From the NCBI GenBank assembly GCA_030373145.1, contig JAUCZK010000008.1, positions 27,651 to 91,650 of the forward strand: DNA of 64,000 nt, given 5' to 3'. Below are positions 15,345-23,413 of the stretch, piece by piece. The DNA is from Cyanobium sp. CZS48M (GTDB lineage Bacteria; Cyanobacteriota; Cyanobacteriia; PCC-6307; Cyanobiaceae). The number at the start of each line of letters is the position of its first letter. Within the stretch, counting starts at the first letter, position 1. Made by a program: the position numbers and the translations under genes. The notes beneath the pieces were generated by a model. It was not told the origin of the DNA. It did no database searches and worked only from the letters and a program-made list of their open reading frames with translations.

Positions 15345-16874
15345 ATGACCATTGCCCCCAGTCGACCCGAACCCAGCGAGGCCGCTGCCCTGTACGACCG
15401 TGCCGACTGGGCCAGTGCCTTCCGCAATGTGGGCAGCGAACTCAGCTCCGTGCCCCTGACCGCCGCCAGCGGCACCATCCCCACCGAGCTGAGCGGCAGC
15501 CTCTACCGCAATGGCCCCGGGCGGCTGGAGCGCGGCGGCCGCTGGGTGCACCACCCCTTTGATGGCGACGGCATGATCACCGCCGTGCGCTTCGAGGCTG
15601 GCGCCGCCCAGCTCAGCAATCGCTTCGTGCGCACGGAGGGCTGGCTGGCGGAGGAGGCGGCCGACAAGGTGCTCTATCGCGGTGTCTTCGGCAGCCAGAA
15701 GCCCGGCGGCCCGCTCGCCAACGCCTTCGACCTGCGCCTCAAGAACATCGCCAACACCCATGTGGTGCGTCTGGGCGAGAAGCTGCTGGCCCTGTGGGAG
15801 GCCAGCTCCCCCCACAGCCTCGATCCCACCAGCCTCGAAACCGAAGGGCTGGAGCTACTCGGCGGCGTGCTCGCGGAGGGTGAGGCCTTCAGCGCTCACC
15901 CCCGCTTTGATCCCGGCCACCACGGCCAGCAGCGCATGGTCACCTTCGGCGTCAAGGCCGGTCCGCGCAGCACCATCCGCCTGATGGAGTTCGACGCCAG
16001 CCCCGGTGCCGCCGCCGGAACGCTGGTGGCGGACCAGAAGCGCAGCTTCAACGGCTTCGCCTTCCTGCATGATTTCGCCATCACCGCCAACTGGGCGGTG
16101 TTCCTGCAGAACGCCATGGGCTTCAACCCGCTCGGCTTCGTGCTCGGCTGGAAGGGAGCCGCCCAGTGCCTTAACTCCAAGCCCGGCGAGCGGGGCCAGT
16201 TCTGGTTGATCCCCCGCTCGGGCGATGGCGAGCCGCTGCAGGTCAGCGCCCCTGAGGGTTTCGTCTTCCACCACCTCAATGCCTTCGAGGATCCCAGTGC
16301 CGGCACGGCCGGCCAGGTGGTGGTGGATTCGATCTTCTACGACGATTTCCCCACCATCGGCCCCGGCGTCGATTTCCGCGCCGTCGATTTCGAGAGCCTG
16401 CCGATCGGTCAGCTCAAGCGCTGCCGCATCGACCTGGCCAGCGGTGAGGTGAGCACGGAGCTGCTGGAGGAGCGCTGCTGCGAGTTCGCCATGGTCAACC
16501 CCCAGCGGGTGGGCCTTGAGGCTCGCTACGCCTGGATGGCGGTCACCGAGCAGGAGCGTGGCAATGCCCCGCTGCAGGCGATCGAGAAGCTGGATCTGAT
16601 CAGCGGTGAACGCCGCCTCTGGAGCGCGGCCCCCCGCGGTTTCGTCAGTGAGCCCGTGATGGTGCCGCGCCCGCGGCCGGCGGCTGATCAAGCCGGCGGA
16701 GCTGAACCCTGCGCCGAAGACGACGGCTGGATCCTCTGCGTGGTCTGGAACGGGGCCCGCTGCGCCAGCGACCTGGTGATCCTCAACGCCGCTGACCTCA
16801 GCGAGCAGGCAGTGCTGCCGATGCCCCTGGCCCTGCCCCACGGCCTGCACGGCAGCTGGGCGGCCGAATCATGA
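15345..16874 (+). CDS. Carotenoid oxygenase (RPE65/CCD family)
   Basis: 509 residues with the seven-bladed propeller family pattern. The N-terminus has SGSLYRNGPGRLERGG and HHPFDGDGMI. The four iron-binding histidines can be placed in FSAHPRFDP (~184), FLHDFAITANW (~241), FVFHHLNAFE (~308) and LPHGLHGSW (~498). These enzymes cleave carotenoids or apocarotenoids with oxygen to give retinal or related aldehydes, fitting a carotenoid-rich cyanobacterium. GAGAAAGAG lies just upstream of the ATG. The stop overlaps the next start (ATGA), so the DUF1499 protein is cotranslated. Confidence 0.9.
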   Translation: MTIAPSRPEPSEAAALYDRADWASAFRNVGSELSSVPLTAASGTIPTELSGSLYRNGPGRLERGGRWVHHPFDGDGMITAVRFEAGAAQLSNRFVRTEGWLAEEAADKVLYRGVFGSQKPGGPLANAFDLRLKNIANTHVVRLGEKLLALWEASSPHSLDPTSLETEGLELLGGVLAEGEAFSAHPRFDPGHHGQQRMVTFGVKAGPRSTIRLMEFDASPGAAAGTLVADQKRSFNGFAFLHDFAITANWAVFLQNAMGFNPLGFVLGWKGAAQCLNSKPGERGQFWLIPRSGDGEPLQVSAPEGFVFHHLNAFEDPSAGTAGQVVVDSIFYDDFPTIGPGVDFRAVDFESLPIGQLKRCRIDLASGEVSTELLEERCCEFAMVNPQRVGLEARYAWMAVTEQERGNAPLQAIEKLDLISGERRLWSAAPRGFVSEPVMVPRPRPAADQAGGAEPCAEDDGWILCVVWNGARCASDLVILNAADLSEQAVLPMPLALPHGLHGSWAAES

Positions 16875-17359
16875 GAACCGCCAATGGTCGCCCCCTCAGG
16901 CGTTTGGCGCTCCTGCTGGGCGCCCAGCTGCTGGCCTGGCTGCTGCTGCTCGGCCATCCCGGCGCTGCCCAGGCGTCGTTGCTGCATTTCTCCGGAGAGC
17001 CTCCGGCGGATCTCGGCCTGCTCGATGGACGGCTCAGGCCCTGCCCCAGCCCGGCCCACTGCGCGCGCCAGGACTGGACTCTGGCCGATCCCCAGGCGGC
17101 ACTTCAGCAGCTGGCGCTGCAGCTGCAGGCCACCCCAGCGGTGCAGGTCGAAACCAGGCTGGACTCCCCGCAGCTCAGCTATCTGCATGCCACCGCTGAA
17201 AGCCAGCTGTTCGGCTTTGTCGATGATCTGGAGCTGGCGCTGGATCCCTCCGGCACCAGCCTTCAGGCGCGCTCGGAATCCCGCCTGGGCGATTCCGATC
17301 TGGGCGTGAACGCCCGCCGGCTCGAGCAATTGCGCCTCAGCCTCGACCCGGCGTCCTGA
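16871..17359 (+). CDS. DUF1499 family exported protein
   Basis: 162 residues. A basic start (MRTANGRPLRRL) is followed by a hydrophobic stretch (ALLLGAQLLAWLLLLGH) and AQAS, consistent with a signal peptide cut near residue 36. The mature part fits DUF1499: LRPCPSPAHC near its start, AVQVETRLDSPQLSYLHATAES and FVDDLELALD in the middle, and LGDSDLGVNARRLEQLR at the end. The function is unknown; it overlaps the carotenoid oxygenase stop by four bases, and similar proteins occur in thylakoid contexts. Confidence 0.85.
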   Translation: MRTANGRPLRRLALLLGAQLLAWLLLLGHPGAAQASLLHFSGEPPADLGLLDGRLRPCPSPAHCARQDWTLADPQAALQQLALQLQATPAVQVETRLDSPQLSYLHATAESQLFGFVDDLELALDPSGTSLQARSESRLGDSDLGVNARRLEQLRLSLDPAS

Positions 17360-17360
17360 G

Positions 17361-17387
17361 CCTCAGCCCCGCTGGTGACGGCTGAGG
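17361..17387. terminator. Hairpin at convergent 3' ends
   Basis: CCTCAGCC (17361-17368) and GGCTGAGG (17380-17387) form a perfect 8-bp stem with an 11-base loop, immediately after the DUF1499 stop and covering the last codons of the convergent Nif11-type gene. It could end transcription from both sides; no T-run follows. Confidence 0.45.
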
Positions 17388-17527
17388 GTGGCGGCGGAGA
17401 ACACGTGGCCCCGCTCCAGGGCGATGGCGGCCACGGCGTTGGCGTCGGCGGCGGCTTCTACCCGCTGGCGCAGGGCGGCATCGCCCTCCACTTCGATCAG
17501 GAAGGCACTCAGTTGAGCTTTGGACAT
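17363..17527 (-). CDS. Short Nif11-type peptide (54 aa)
   Basis: The minus strand reads MSKAQLSAFLIEVEGDAALR and continues to residue 54. The pattern fits the Nif11 domain: an aromatic/Leu-rich first helix (LSAFLIEVEGD), ALRQRVEAAADANAVAAIALERG, then HVFSAATL, equivalent to the usual G-x-x-FS-x-x-x-L ending. Nif11 domains serve as leader regions of ribosomally made modified peptides or as stand-alone small proteins. Here there is no GG cleavage site followed by a Cys/Ser/Thr core; the gene ends shortly after the domain. No modification enzyme is adjacent. Confidence 0.75.
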   Translation of the reverse strand: MSKAQLSAFLIEVEGDAALRQRVEAAADANAVAAIALERGHVFSAATLSRHQRG

Positions 17528-17561
17528 CGGTGCTGCCTGGGACGGTGCTGACCTCTCCTTG

Positions 17562-18677
17562 CTACTCCGGCGGCGGCGGTGGCGCCACGGGACGGCTGTT
17601 CTCTGGGGCGGTGGCGGATGGTTGCCTGGGGGGGGCGGGGGCTGTCGGTGGCGGCGGCGGCACGGTCAATGCGCCGTTCTCCGGCTCGGGGTTAGGTTCC
17701 GCCTCCGGGCCCACCACTTCCACTGCCGAGCGCTCCACCAGCAGGCGGAAGCGGATCTCCTGGCGTTCGTTGATCAGCTTCTGCACCTCCGCCACCTGCT
17801 TCGGGCTGGGCACATCCGGACGGCTGGCCCGCACCACCACCCGGATCAGGGGCGGATTCTGGCTCCAGTCAATGGTCATCCCATCGAGCTGGGCTTCCTG
17901 GCCCAGGGTGACGGTCTCGCGCACCAGCAGGGTCTGGATCGTGGCCTGCAACTGCCGTTGCAGCGCCTGCTGCCGGCTCAGGCGCACCAGATCCAGGAAG
18001 CTGCTGGTGAGCGGAATCACCAGCACGGCCGTCAGGGCCAGGCTGATCAGACTGAGCCGGCTGCGGCGCATGTGGTGGCGCAGCCCCGGTCCGGATTTGG
18101 CCAGCACCACCAGGCAACCACTGAGGATGCCCAGCAGGTTGGTGAGGTAAAGCAGGCCGGCCCCCAGGGCCAGGCTCCACTGGTTGGCGGAGAGCAGCAG
18201 GCCCATCACACACACCGGTGGCACCAGGGCCACGGCGATGGCCGTGCCCGCCAGCGACGACACCGCCTCGCTGCGCACCTTGGCGTAAGCGGCGATGCCA
18301 CCGGCCACCAGGGCGATGCCCAGATCCAGCAGGTTCGGTGAGGTGCGCGAGAGCACCTCGTTGCCGAAATCAGGCAACCCGGCGACTTTGCCCAGCAGGA
18401 ACGAAAGGCTGACGGTGATCAGCGCCCCCACGAACAGGGTCACCAGCCCCTGGATCACCTGGGGTAGGCGACCCCGCAGGATGCCGAAGGCGGTGGCCCG
18501 CAGTGGAGTGATCCAGGGGGCGATGATCATGGCTCCGATCACCACCGCAGCACTGTTGGCCAGCAAACCGAGGGTGGCGATCAGGGTGGAGCCAAGCGTG
18601 AGCACCATGAACACCTGATCCAGCCGGGCGTCCTGCTGAAACTCAGTGAGCAGCCGCCGCATGCGCTGACGTGGCAC
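17562..18677 (-). CDS. DUF389 family membrane protein
   Basis: About 371 residues. The family core is clear: FMVLTLGSTLIATLGLLANS, AAVVIGAMIIAPWITPLRATAFGILRG, and later transmembrane segments with GTAIAVALVPPVCVMGLLL and LGAGLLYLTNLLGI; six or more membrane spans. The last ~160 residues form a soluble domain with RVVVRASRPDVPSP and end in a Pro-rich tail. GTG 18677 is chosen because AAGAG lies 6 bases upstream; in-frame starts exist up to TTG 18836. The function is unknown. Its neighbours are MscS channels on the other strand. Confidence 0.85.
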   Translation of the reverse strand: MPRQRMRRLLTEFQQDARLDQVFMVLTLGSTLIATLGLLANSAAVVIGAMIIAPWITPLRATAFGILRGRLPQVIQGLVTLFVGALITVSLSFLLGKVAGLPDFGNEVLSRTSPNLLDLGIALVAGGIAAYAKVRSEAVSSLAGTAIAVALVPPVCVMGLLLSANQWSLALGAGLLYLTNLLGILSGCLVVLAKSGPGLRHHMRRSRLSLISLALTAVLVIPLTSSFLDLVRLSRQQALQRQLQATIQTLLVRETVTLGQEAQLDGMTIDWSQNPPLIRVVVRASRPDVPSPKQVAEVQKLINERQEIRFRLLVERSAVEVVGPEAEPNPEPENGALTVPPPPPTAPAPPRQPSATAPENSRPVAPPPPPE

Positions 18678-18839
18678 GGGGCGCTCTTGCGCTCGTCGGG
18701 AGCTCAGACCCTTGGGGAGAAGCGGGGTGATGGCCTTGAGCCGATCAGAATTGGCAACCTTAGGCTGATTGTCCAGGCAGAATTGTTGGTTCAGCGGCGA
18801 GGCTGGAGCTCTCCTCTTCGTCGGCGTCCTGTGCAAGCG

Positions 18840-19772
18840 ATGCTTCCTCAGCTGATCCTGGCTGTTCCCTGGTGGCAGGCCCCAGGGGTGGTGAAACTGA
18901 TGGCGGCCCTAGTGGGCCTGGTGCTGATCGTCCTGGCTGTGCGCCTGGCCCAGCACTACATCACGCGCAACCTCAAGGATTCAGACAGCCGCTACTACGG
19001 CCGCAAGCTGATCACCTTCGGGGGCTATCTGGCGGTGATCCTGCTGGTGTCGATTGTGTTCCGCGACCGTCTGGTGGGGTTGACGGTGGCGATTGGTGTG
19101 GCCGGTGCCGGCATCGCCTTCGCCCTTCAGGAGGTGATCGGCAGTGTCGCGGGCTGGATTGCGATTTCCTTTGGGGGCTTCTACAAACCCGGCGATCGTG
19201 TCCAGCTCGGTGGCATCAAGGGTGATGTGATCGATATCGGCATTCTCAGGACCACCATGATGGAGCTTGGGGAATGGGTCGACTCCGATCTCTACAGCGG
19301 CCGGGTGGTGCGTATCGCCAACAGTTTTGTCTTCAAGGAGCCTGTTTTCAATTACTCTGGCGACTTTCCCTTCCTCTGGGATGAGATCAAGGTACCGGTC
19401 AAGCACGGGTGTGATCATCGCCTGGCCCGGACGATTCTCGAGAAGGCAGTGAATAATCTCTACACCGACGAGTTGATGCTGGCCTCCCGTCAGGCCTGGG
19501 AGCAGTTGATCCGGCGTTATCTGCTCGAGTCCGCCAGTCTGGAGCCGGCCGTGAGCCTGGTGGTGACCGACAACTGGCTGTCCTTCACCGTGCGCTATAT
19601 CGTCGATTGCAAGCGCCGACGCATCACCAAAGACCTGCTCTACACCAACATCCTGGATGCGTTCGAGGCCAGTCAGGGTCGGCTCAGCATCGCCTCAACC
19701 ACGGTGCATCTGGTGGAGATCCCCCCACTCGATGTGCGTCTCAACGATGGCAAGAGCCCGGGCAGGAGTTGA
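18840..19772 (+). CDS. MscS-family mechanosensitive channel (short form)
   Basis: 310 residues from ATG 18840. Two to three N-terminal membrane segments lead into the pore helix and beta domain: LTVAIGVAGAGIAFALQEVIGSVAGWIAISFGGFYKPGD in separate blocks, then RVQLGGIKGDVIDIGILRTTMM and VVRIANSFVFKEPVFNYS. The C-terminal cage domain follows, with an unusual SDLYSGRVVR insertion shared by a cyanobacterial/ archaeal-like subgroup. Such channels open under membrane tension and release solutes on osmotic downshift. It is the first of three MscS-type genes in 5 kb. Confidence 0.88.
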   Translation: MLPQLILAVPWWQAPGVVKLMAALVGLVLIVLAVRLAQHYITRNLKDSDSRYYGRKLITFGGYLAVILLVSIVFRDRLVGLTVAIGVAGAGIAFALQEVIGSVAGWIAISFGGFYKPGDRVQLGGIKGDVIDIGILRTTMMELGEWVDSDLYSGRVVRIANSFVFKEPVFNYSGDFPFLWDEIKVPVKHGCDHRLARTILEKAVNNLYTDELMLASRQAWEQLIRRYLLESASLEPAVSLVVTDNWLSFTVRYIVDCKRRRITKDLLYTNILDAFEASQGRLSIASTTVHLVEIPPLDVRLNDGKSPGRS

Positions 19773-19813
19773 AGCTGTCATGCTCAATCAAGAAACGGTG
19801 TTGCCGATGGCCA

Positions 19814-19945
19814 TCCCTCAACGATTTCCACATCAGCTACGAGCTCAATGCATTCGTCCGGGAATTGAGAACCTGCTGCCAGGCTCGCTCGCCTGGATAT
19901 CATGCGATTTGCAGTGGCCGGGCCAGCACACTGCCACCTCCTTAG
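19814..19945 (+). pseudogene. Decayed C-terminal remnant of a fourth MscS gene
   Basis: Reading 19814-19945 gives SLNDFHISYELNAFVREL, then a short unrelated stretch, then SPGYHAICSGRASTLPPP and a stop. The intact MscS gene at 21722-23395 ends with SLNDYHISYELTGYVSDP, about 22 residues, then SPGYHAIRNGNASTVPKT. Order and spacing match apart from an internal deletion. There is no N-terminal part or start codon of its own, so this is a relic of a duplicated or deleted MscS gene lying between two functional ones. It overlaps the 3' end of the next gene by four bases. Confidence 0.8.
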
Positions 19946-21612
19946 GCCCCGTTCTGATCGGGCGGCGCGGCGGAGGAATCGCCACGGTGCGCCAACACGG
20001 CCTTGAGCATCTCGCTCAGTTCAGGGGGTAGGGCAAGCTGCAGATTCTCGTTGCGCAGGTGCAGATCCCGCTGGGGAAAGGGAATTGGAATCTCGCGGTG
20101 GCGCAGAACGGCCTCGATCCGGTAATTGAGATCGCTGATGATCTCATACTGGCGCATGGGTTGGTTGATCCACACCATCAGGCTGAAGTTCAAGGAGCTG
20201 TCACCGAAACCGGTGAAGAACACCTTTGGACTCGGTTCCTGGAGAATGCCTGGATAGTCTGTGCAGGCTTCCACCAAGGCATGGCTCACGGCGGTGCAAT
20301 CGGAGCCGTAGGCCACGCCGATGGGAAGGATCAGCCGGGAGGTGGGACTGCCATGGCTCCAGTTCACCACCTGGGATTCAAGGAACTCGGCATTCGGCAC
20401 GATGATCGCGATTCGATCGAGGGTCACCACCTCGGTGCAGCGAAGGCTGATCTTCTGAACCGTGCCCTGCAGCTCGCCGATCTCGACGAAATCTCCCACC
20501 TGGATCGGCCGCTCGAAGATGATGATCAGGCCACTGATGAAGTTCTTGGTGATGCCCTGAAGCCCGAGGCCCAGGGCCACACCGAACACGCTGGCGAACA
20601 GGGTCAGGGAGCTCAGGTCGAGCCCCCAGAGCTGCAGCAGCACCAGCGAGCCGATGAACAGCAGGGCGTATTGCACCACGAAGGCGATCCCTTCCTGGGC
20701 GCCTTTACCGATCCCCGTGTACTGCAGCACACGGGTGCGCAGCAGCCGTTGCAGCGCCCCGAGCCCCTTGGCCAGGGCCAGGAACAGGGTGATCAGCACG
20801 ATCACATCCAGCACCGAGTAGCTGCGTTCCCCCAGGGGCAGGAAGGGGGAGGCGAGGCTGTCGGAGAGCGCGTCACGCAGCCGTTGCAAGGCCATCCGGC
20901 TGATCGGAAACAGGTCGGCCACCGTTCCAGCCACGCTGATCCAGATCGCCACCTGCAGGCTGCGCAGCAGGGCCCGGATCAGGAAGCCGCTGCCCGCCTT
21001 CCCTGGGATCAGCTCACCCTCGGCGTTTGGATGGGGCCAGGCCTGCGTGAAGGCCCGCCGGAAGATGGCCCCCAGCAGGCGCTGCAGCAGGAAGGCCCCC
21101 AGCAGCAGGGCGAATGAGCGCAGCGCCATTCGCTGGATGTAGGCGGGCTGCCGCTGCAGGCGTCCTTGCTCGAGGGCCTCCACGAGGCGTCGGCGCCAGG
21201 TTTCCGCCTGGTCCTGCAGGCTCAGGCCCTCAACCACATCCAGGCGGGTCACCGTCAGCAGGGGTTTGCCATCGAGGCTGATCACCGGCAGCCCATTGCG
21301 CTCCACCACCTGGATCACAGCCGGTGTTGGGTTCTTGGCGGCGCTCTGGAGCAACCCATTGGCCGCATCCGCCCGTTGCTCGGCGCTGTAGTCCTTCGAG
21401 CTCCGCAGCTGGAACAAGCCGTTCCCGTCAACGTGCACCCCGGCTGAGGGAGTTTCCGCCGCCGCCGGCTTCGCCAGGACGGCGGGAAGGACAAGAAGCA
21501 TGGCCAGCAGCAGCGCCGCGATCCAGACAGCCAGCCAGCGGTGTCCGGGGGGAACTCGCCACAGCCGGTGCCGGCGGGTCATGGTGGCGGTTGGCGGCTG
21601 CTTCGGGATCAT
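19942..21612 (-). CDS. MscS-family mechanosensitive channel (long form, with N-terminal periplasmic domain)
   Basis: 556 residues. A signal-type segment (WLAVWIAALLLAMLLVLPAV, ending AAA) is followed by a ~130-residue extracytoplasmic domain, several membrane spans, then the MscS core: LSSLTLFASVFGVALGLGLQ, NFISGLIIIFERPIQVGDFV and the beta domain LQGTVQKISLRCTEVVTLDR with IIVPNAEFLESQVVNWS. ATG 21612 is supported by GGAG 7 bases upstream. It diverges from a second long MscS gene (start 21722), with their promoters in the 109 bases between. Confidence 0.9.
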   Translation of the reverse strand: MIPKQPPTATMTRRHRLWRVPPGHRWLAVWIAALLLAMLLVLPAVLAKPAAAETPSAGVHVDGNGLFQLRSSKDYSAEQRADAANGLLQSAAKNPTPAVIQVVERNGLPVISLDGKPLLTVTRLDVVEGLSLQDQAETWRRRLVEALEQGRLQRQPAYIQRMALRSFALLLGAFLLQRLLGAIFRRAFTQAWPHPNAEGELIPGKAGSGFLIRALLRSLQVAIWISVAGTVADLFPISRMALQRLRDALSDSLASPFLPLGERSYSVLDVIVLITLFLALAKGLGALQRLLRTRVLQYTGIGKGAQEGIAFVVQYALLFIGSLVLLQLWGLDLSSLTLFASVFGVALGLGLQGITKNFISGLIIIFERPIQVGDFVEIGELQGTVQKISLRCTEVVTLDRIAIIVPNAEFLESQVVNWSHGSPTSRLILPIGVAYGSDCTAVSHALVEACTDYPGILQEPSPKVFFTGFGDSSLNFSLMVWINQPMRQYEIISDLNYRIEAVLRHREIPIPFPQRDLHLRNENLQLALPPELSEMLKAVLAHRGDSSAAPPDQNGA

Positions 21613-21721
21613 CGGCTGGCTCCCCCGGGCTTGCGAGCAACCTACCCAGTTCCGGGCCGGCTCCGAATCCGGACCGCTTGCCTTCAACATGGCCATCATC
21701 CTGTTCAGGTCAGCCCCTGTG
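21613..21721. promoter_or_regulatory. Divergent promoter region between two MscS genes
   Basis: 109 bases between two divergently read long MscS genes. It must hold the 5' ends of at least one of them, making coordinated control possible. No convincing promoter boxes or operator symmetry were seen. Confidence 0.35.
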
Positions 21722-23395
21722 ATGGTGTCTTCGTCGCGATCAGTTCTGCGGGGGTTCCGGCTGCCCTCACTCCTGCCGGCAGCCCTGGCGCTGCTGGTGG
21801 GCTTGGGCTGCCTCCTGCCGCTGCCGCTGGCGGCCCAGCAGAGTGGCAGCCCGCCTGCGGCCACAACGCAGCCCAAGCCGGGTTGCGCCGCTGATCCACC
21901 GTTTGTCACCCTCGACGGCCGTAAGGTGATCGAGATCCGCGATGCTGTGGGAGCACAGAAGCCTCAGGATTTTGCTCGTCGGGCGAGCGCGCAACTGGCG
22001 CGCCTGGCGGAGGATCCTGATTTCCCGGTTGAAAAGCTCAGCCTCAAGGATGAGGCTCCTTACACCTTCATCGGTATCCGCCAGGCGGATGGGGGCTTCG
22101 AGCAGTTGCTGGCCGTTGATGACCGCGCGGCCGCCTGCTTTGATCTGACCCGCCAGGAGCTTGCCGAGCGCTACAGGACCAGTATTCAGTCGGCTCTGCG
22201 GCAGTACCGCATCAGCCGTGGCTGGGTTAACTGGCTGAAGGGGACGGTCCTGGCCCTGATCGTGCTGGCCATCTACCTGCTCTGGGTGAGGACCCAGCGC
22301 CGGCTGAACGCCCGCCTGAAGCAGTGGATCGCCGTCGATCAGAGCCGGCTGCTGCGGGGCGTGCGCCTGGGCTCCTCCGAGCTGGTGGAATCCAGGCAGG
22401 TGCGTCAGATCCTGCAGCTTGTCCGTCGTGTTCTCCACTGGGGCTTGCTGCTGCTGATCAGTTATCTGCTGATCCCGCTTCTGCTGAGCCTGTTCCCCCC
22501 CACCCAGAGCTTCGCTGAAGGCCTGCGTCAGCAGATTCTTCAGGTGATCACGAAGGGCCTGAGCCTGGTGGGCTCGGTGATTCCGAATGTGCTCTCGATC
22601 CTGTTGATCCTGGTGATCACCGTGTACTGCATCCGCGGCAGCAACTCCTTTTTCTCCGCGCTAGATCGCGGACGGATCCGAATCCCGGGTTTCTATCAGG
22701 AATGGGCGCTGCCCACGGCTCGGCTGGCCACGATCTTCATCACCCTCGTTGGGTTGGTGCTGGCCTTCCCCTACATTCCGGGGTCGGACAGTAAGGCCTT
22801 CCAAGGCGCAGGCCTGCTGTTAGGTGCCCTGGCGGCCCTCGGCTCCAGCGCCATCGCCACCAACATCATCAGCGGTCTGATGTTGATCTACACCCGCGCC
22901 TTCCGCATCGGCGACCGGGTGGAGATCAACGGCACCCTGGGAGTGGTGCAGGAGCGGGCTCTTCTGGTGACGAGGATCCGCACGCCACGCAATGAACTGG
23001 TGAGCATCCCCAATGCCATGGTGATCGGTGCCTCCGTGATGAACTTCAGCTTCTCCCGCCGTGAGATCCAGCAACCCGTGGCCCTCTCCACCACGATCAC
23101 CATCGGCTACGACGTGCCCTGGCGCCGGGTGCATGAGCTGATGCTGGCCGCCGCTCGCAGTGTGAAGGGCATCACCAAGGAGATGGACCCCTTTGTTCTG
23201 CAGACATCCCTGAACGATTACCACATCAGTTATGAACTGACGGGCTACGTGAGCGACCCCTCCCAGTACCGCGAAACTCTCTCCGAGGTGCTGGCGGCGC
23301 TGCAGGATCAGTTCGCCGCCGCCGATGTGGAGATCCTCTCGCCCGGCTATCACGCCATCCGCAACGGCAACGCCAGTACCGTGCCGAAGACCTGA
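21722..23395 (+). CDS. MscS-family mechanosensitive channel (long form)
   Basis: 557 residues from ATG 21722; an ATG at 21689 would add 11 residues. The N-terminus carries a signal segment (LLPAALALLVGLGCLLPLPL, then AAQQ), a ~140-residue extracytoplasmic domain with CAADPPFVTLDGRKV, then membrane spans. The MscS core has LLLGALAALGSSAIATNIIS, GLMLIYTRAFRIGDRVEING and TLGVVQERALLVTRIRTPRN. The C-terminal SLNDYHISYEL and SPGYHAIRNG blocks are the parent pattern of the relic at 19814-19945. It is converged on by the SulP gene. Confidence 0.9.
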   Translation: MVSSSRSVLRGFRLPSLLPAALALLVGLGCLLPLPLAAQQSGSPPAATTQPKPGCAADPPFVTLDGRKVIEIRDAVGAQKPQDFARRASAQLARLAEDPDFPVEKLSLKDEAPYTFIGIRQADGGFEQLLAVDDRAAACFDLTRQELAERYRTSIQSALRQYRISRGWVNWLKGTVLALIVLAIYLLWVRTQRRLNARLKQWIAVDQSRLLRGVRLGSSELVESRQVRQILQLVRRVLHWGLLLLISYLLIPLLLSLFPPTQSFAEGLRQQILQVITKGLSLVGSVIPNVLSILLILVITVYCIRGSNSFFSALDRGRIRIPGFYQEWALPTARLATIFITLVGLVLAFPYIPGSDSKAFQGAGLLLGALAALGSSAIATNIISGLMLIYTRAFRIGDRVEINGTLGVVQERALLVTRIRTPRNELVSIPNAMVIGASVMNFSFSRREIQQPVALSTTITIGYDVPWRRVHELMLAAARSVKGITKEMDPFVLQTSLNDYHISYELTGYVSDPSQYRETLSEVLAALQDQFAAADVEILSPGYHAIRNGNASTVPKT

Positions 23396-23413
23396 GCGGT
23401 TGGCCCTCGTCGC

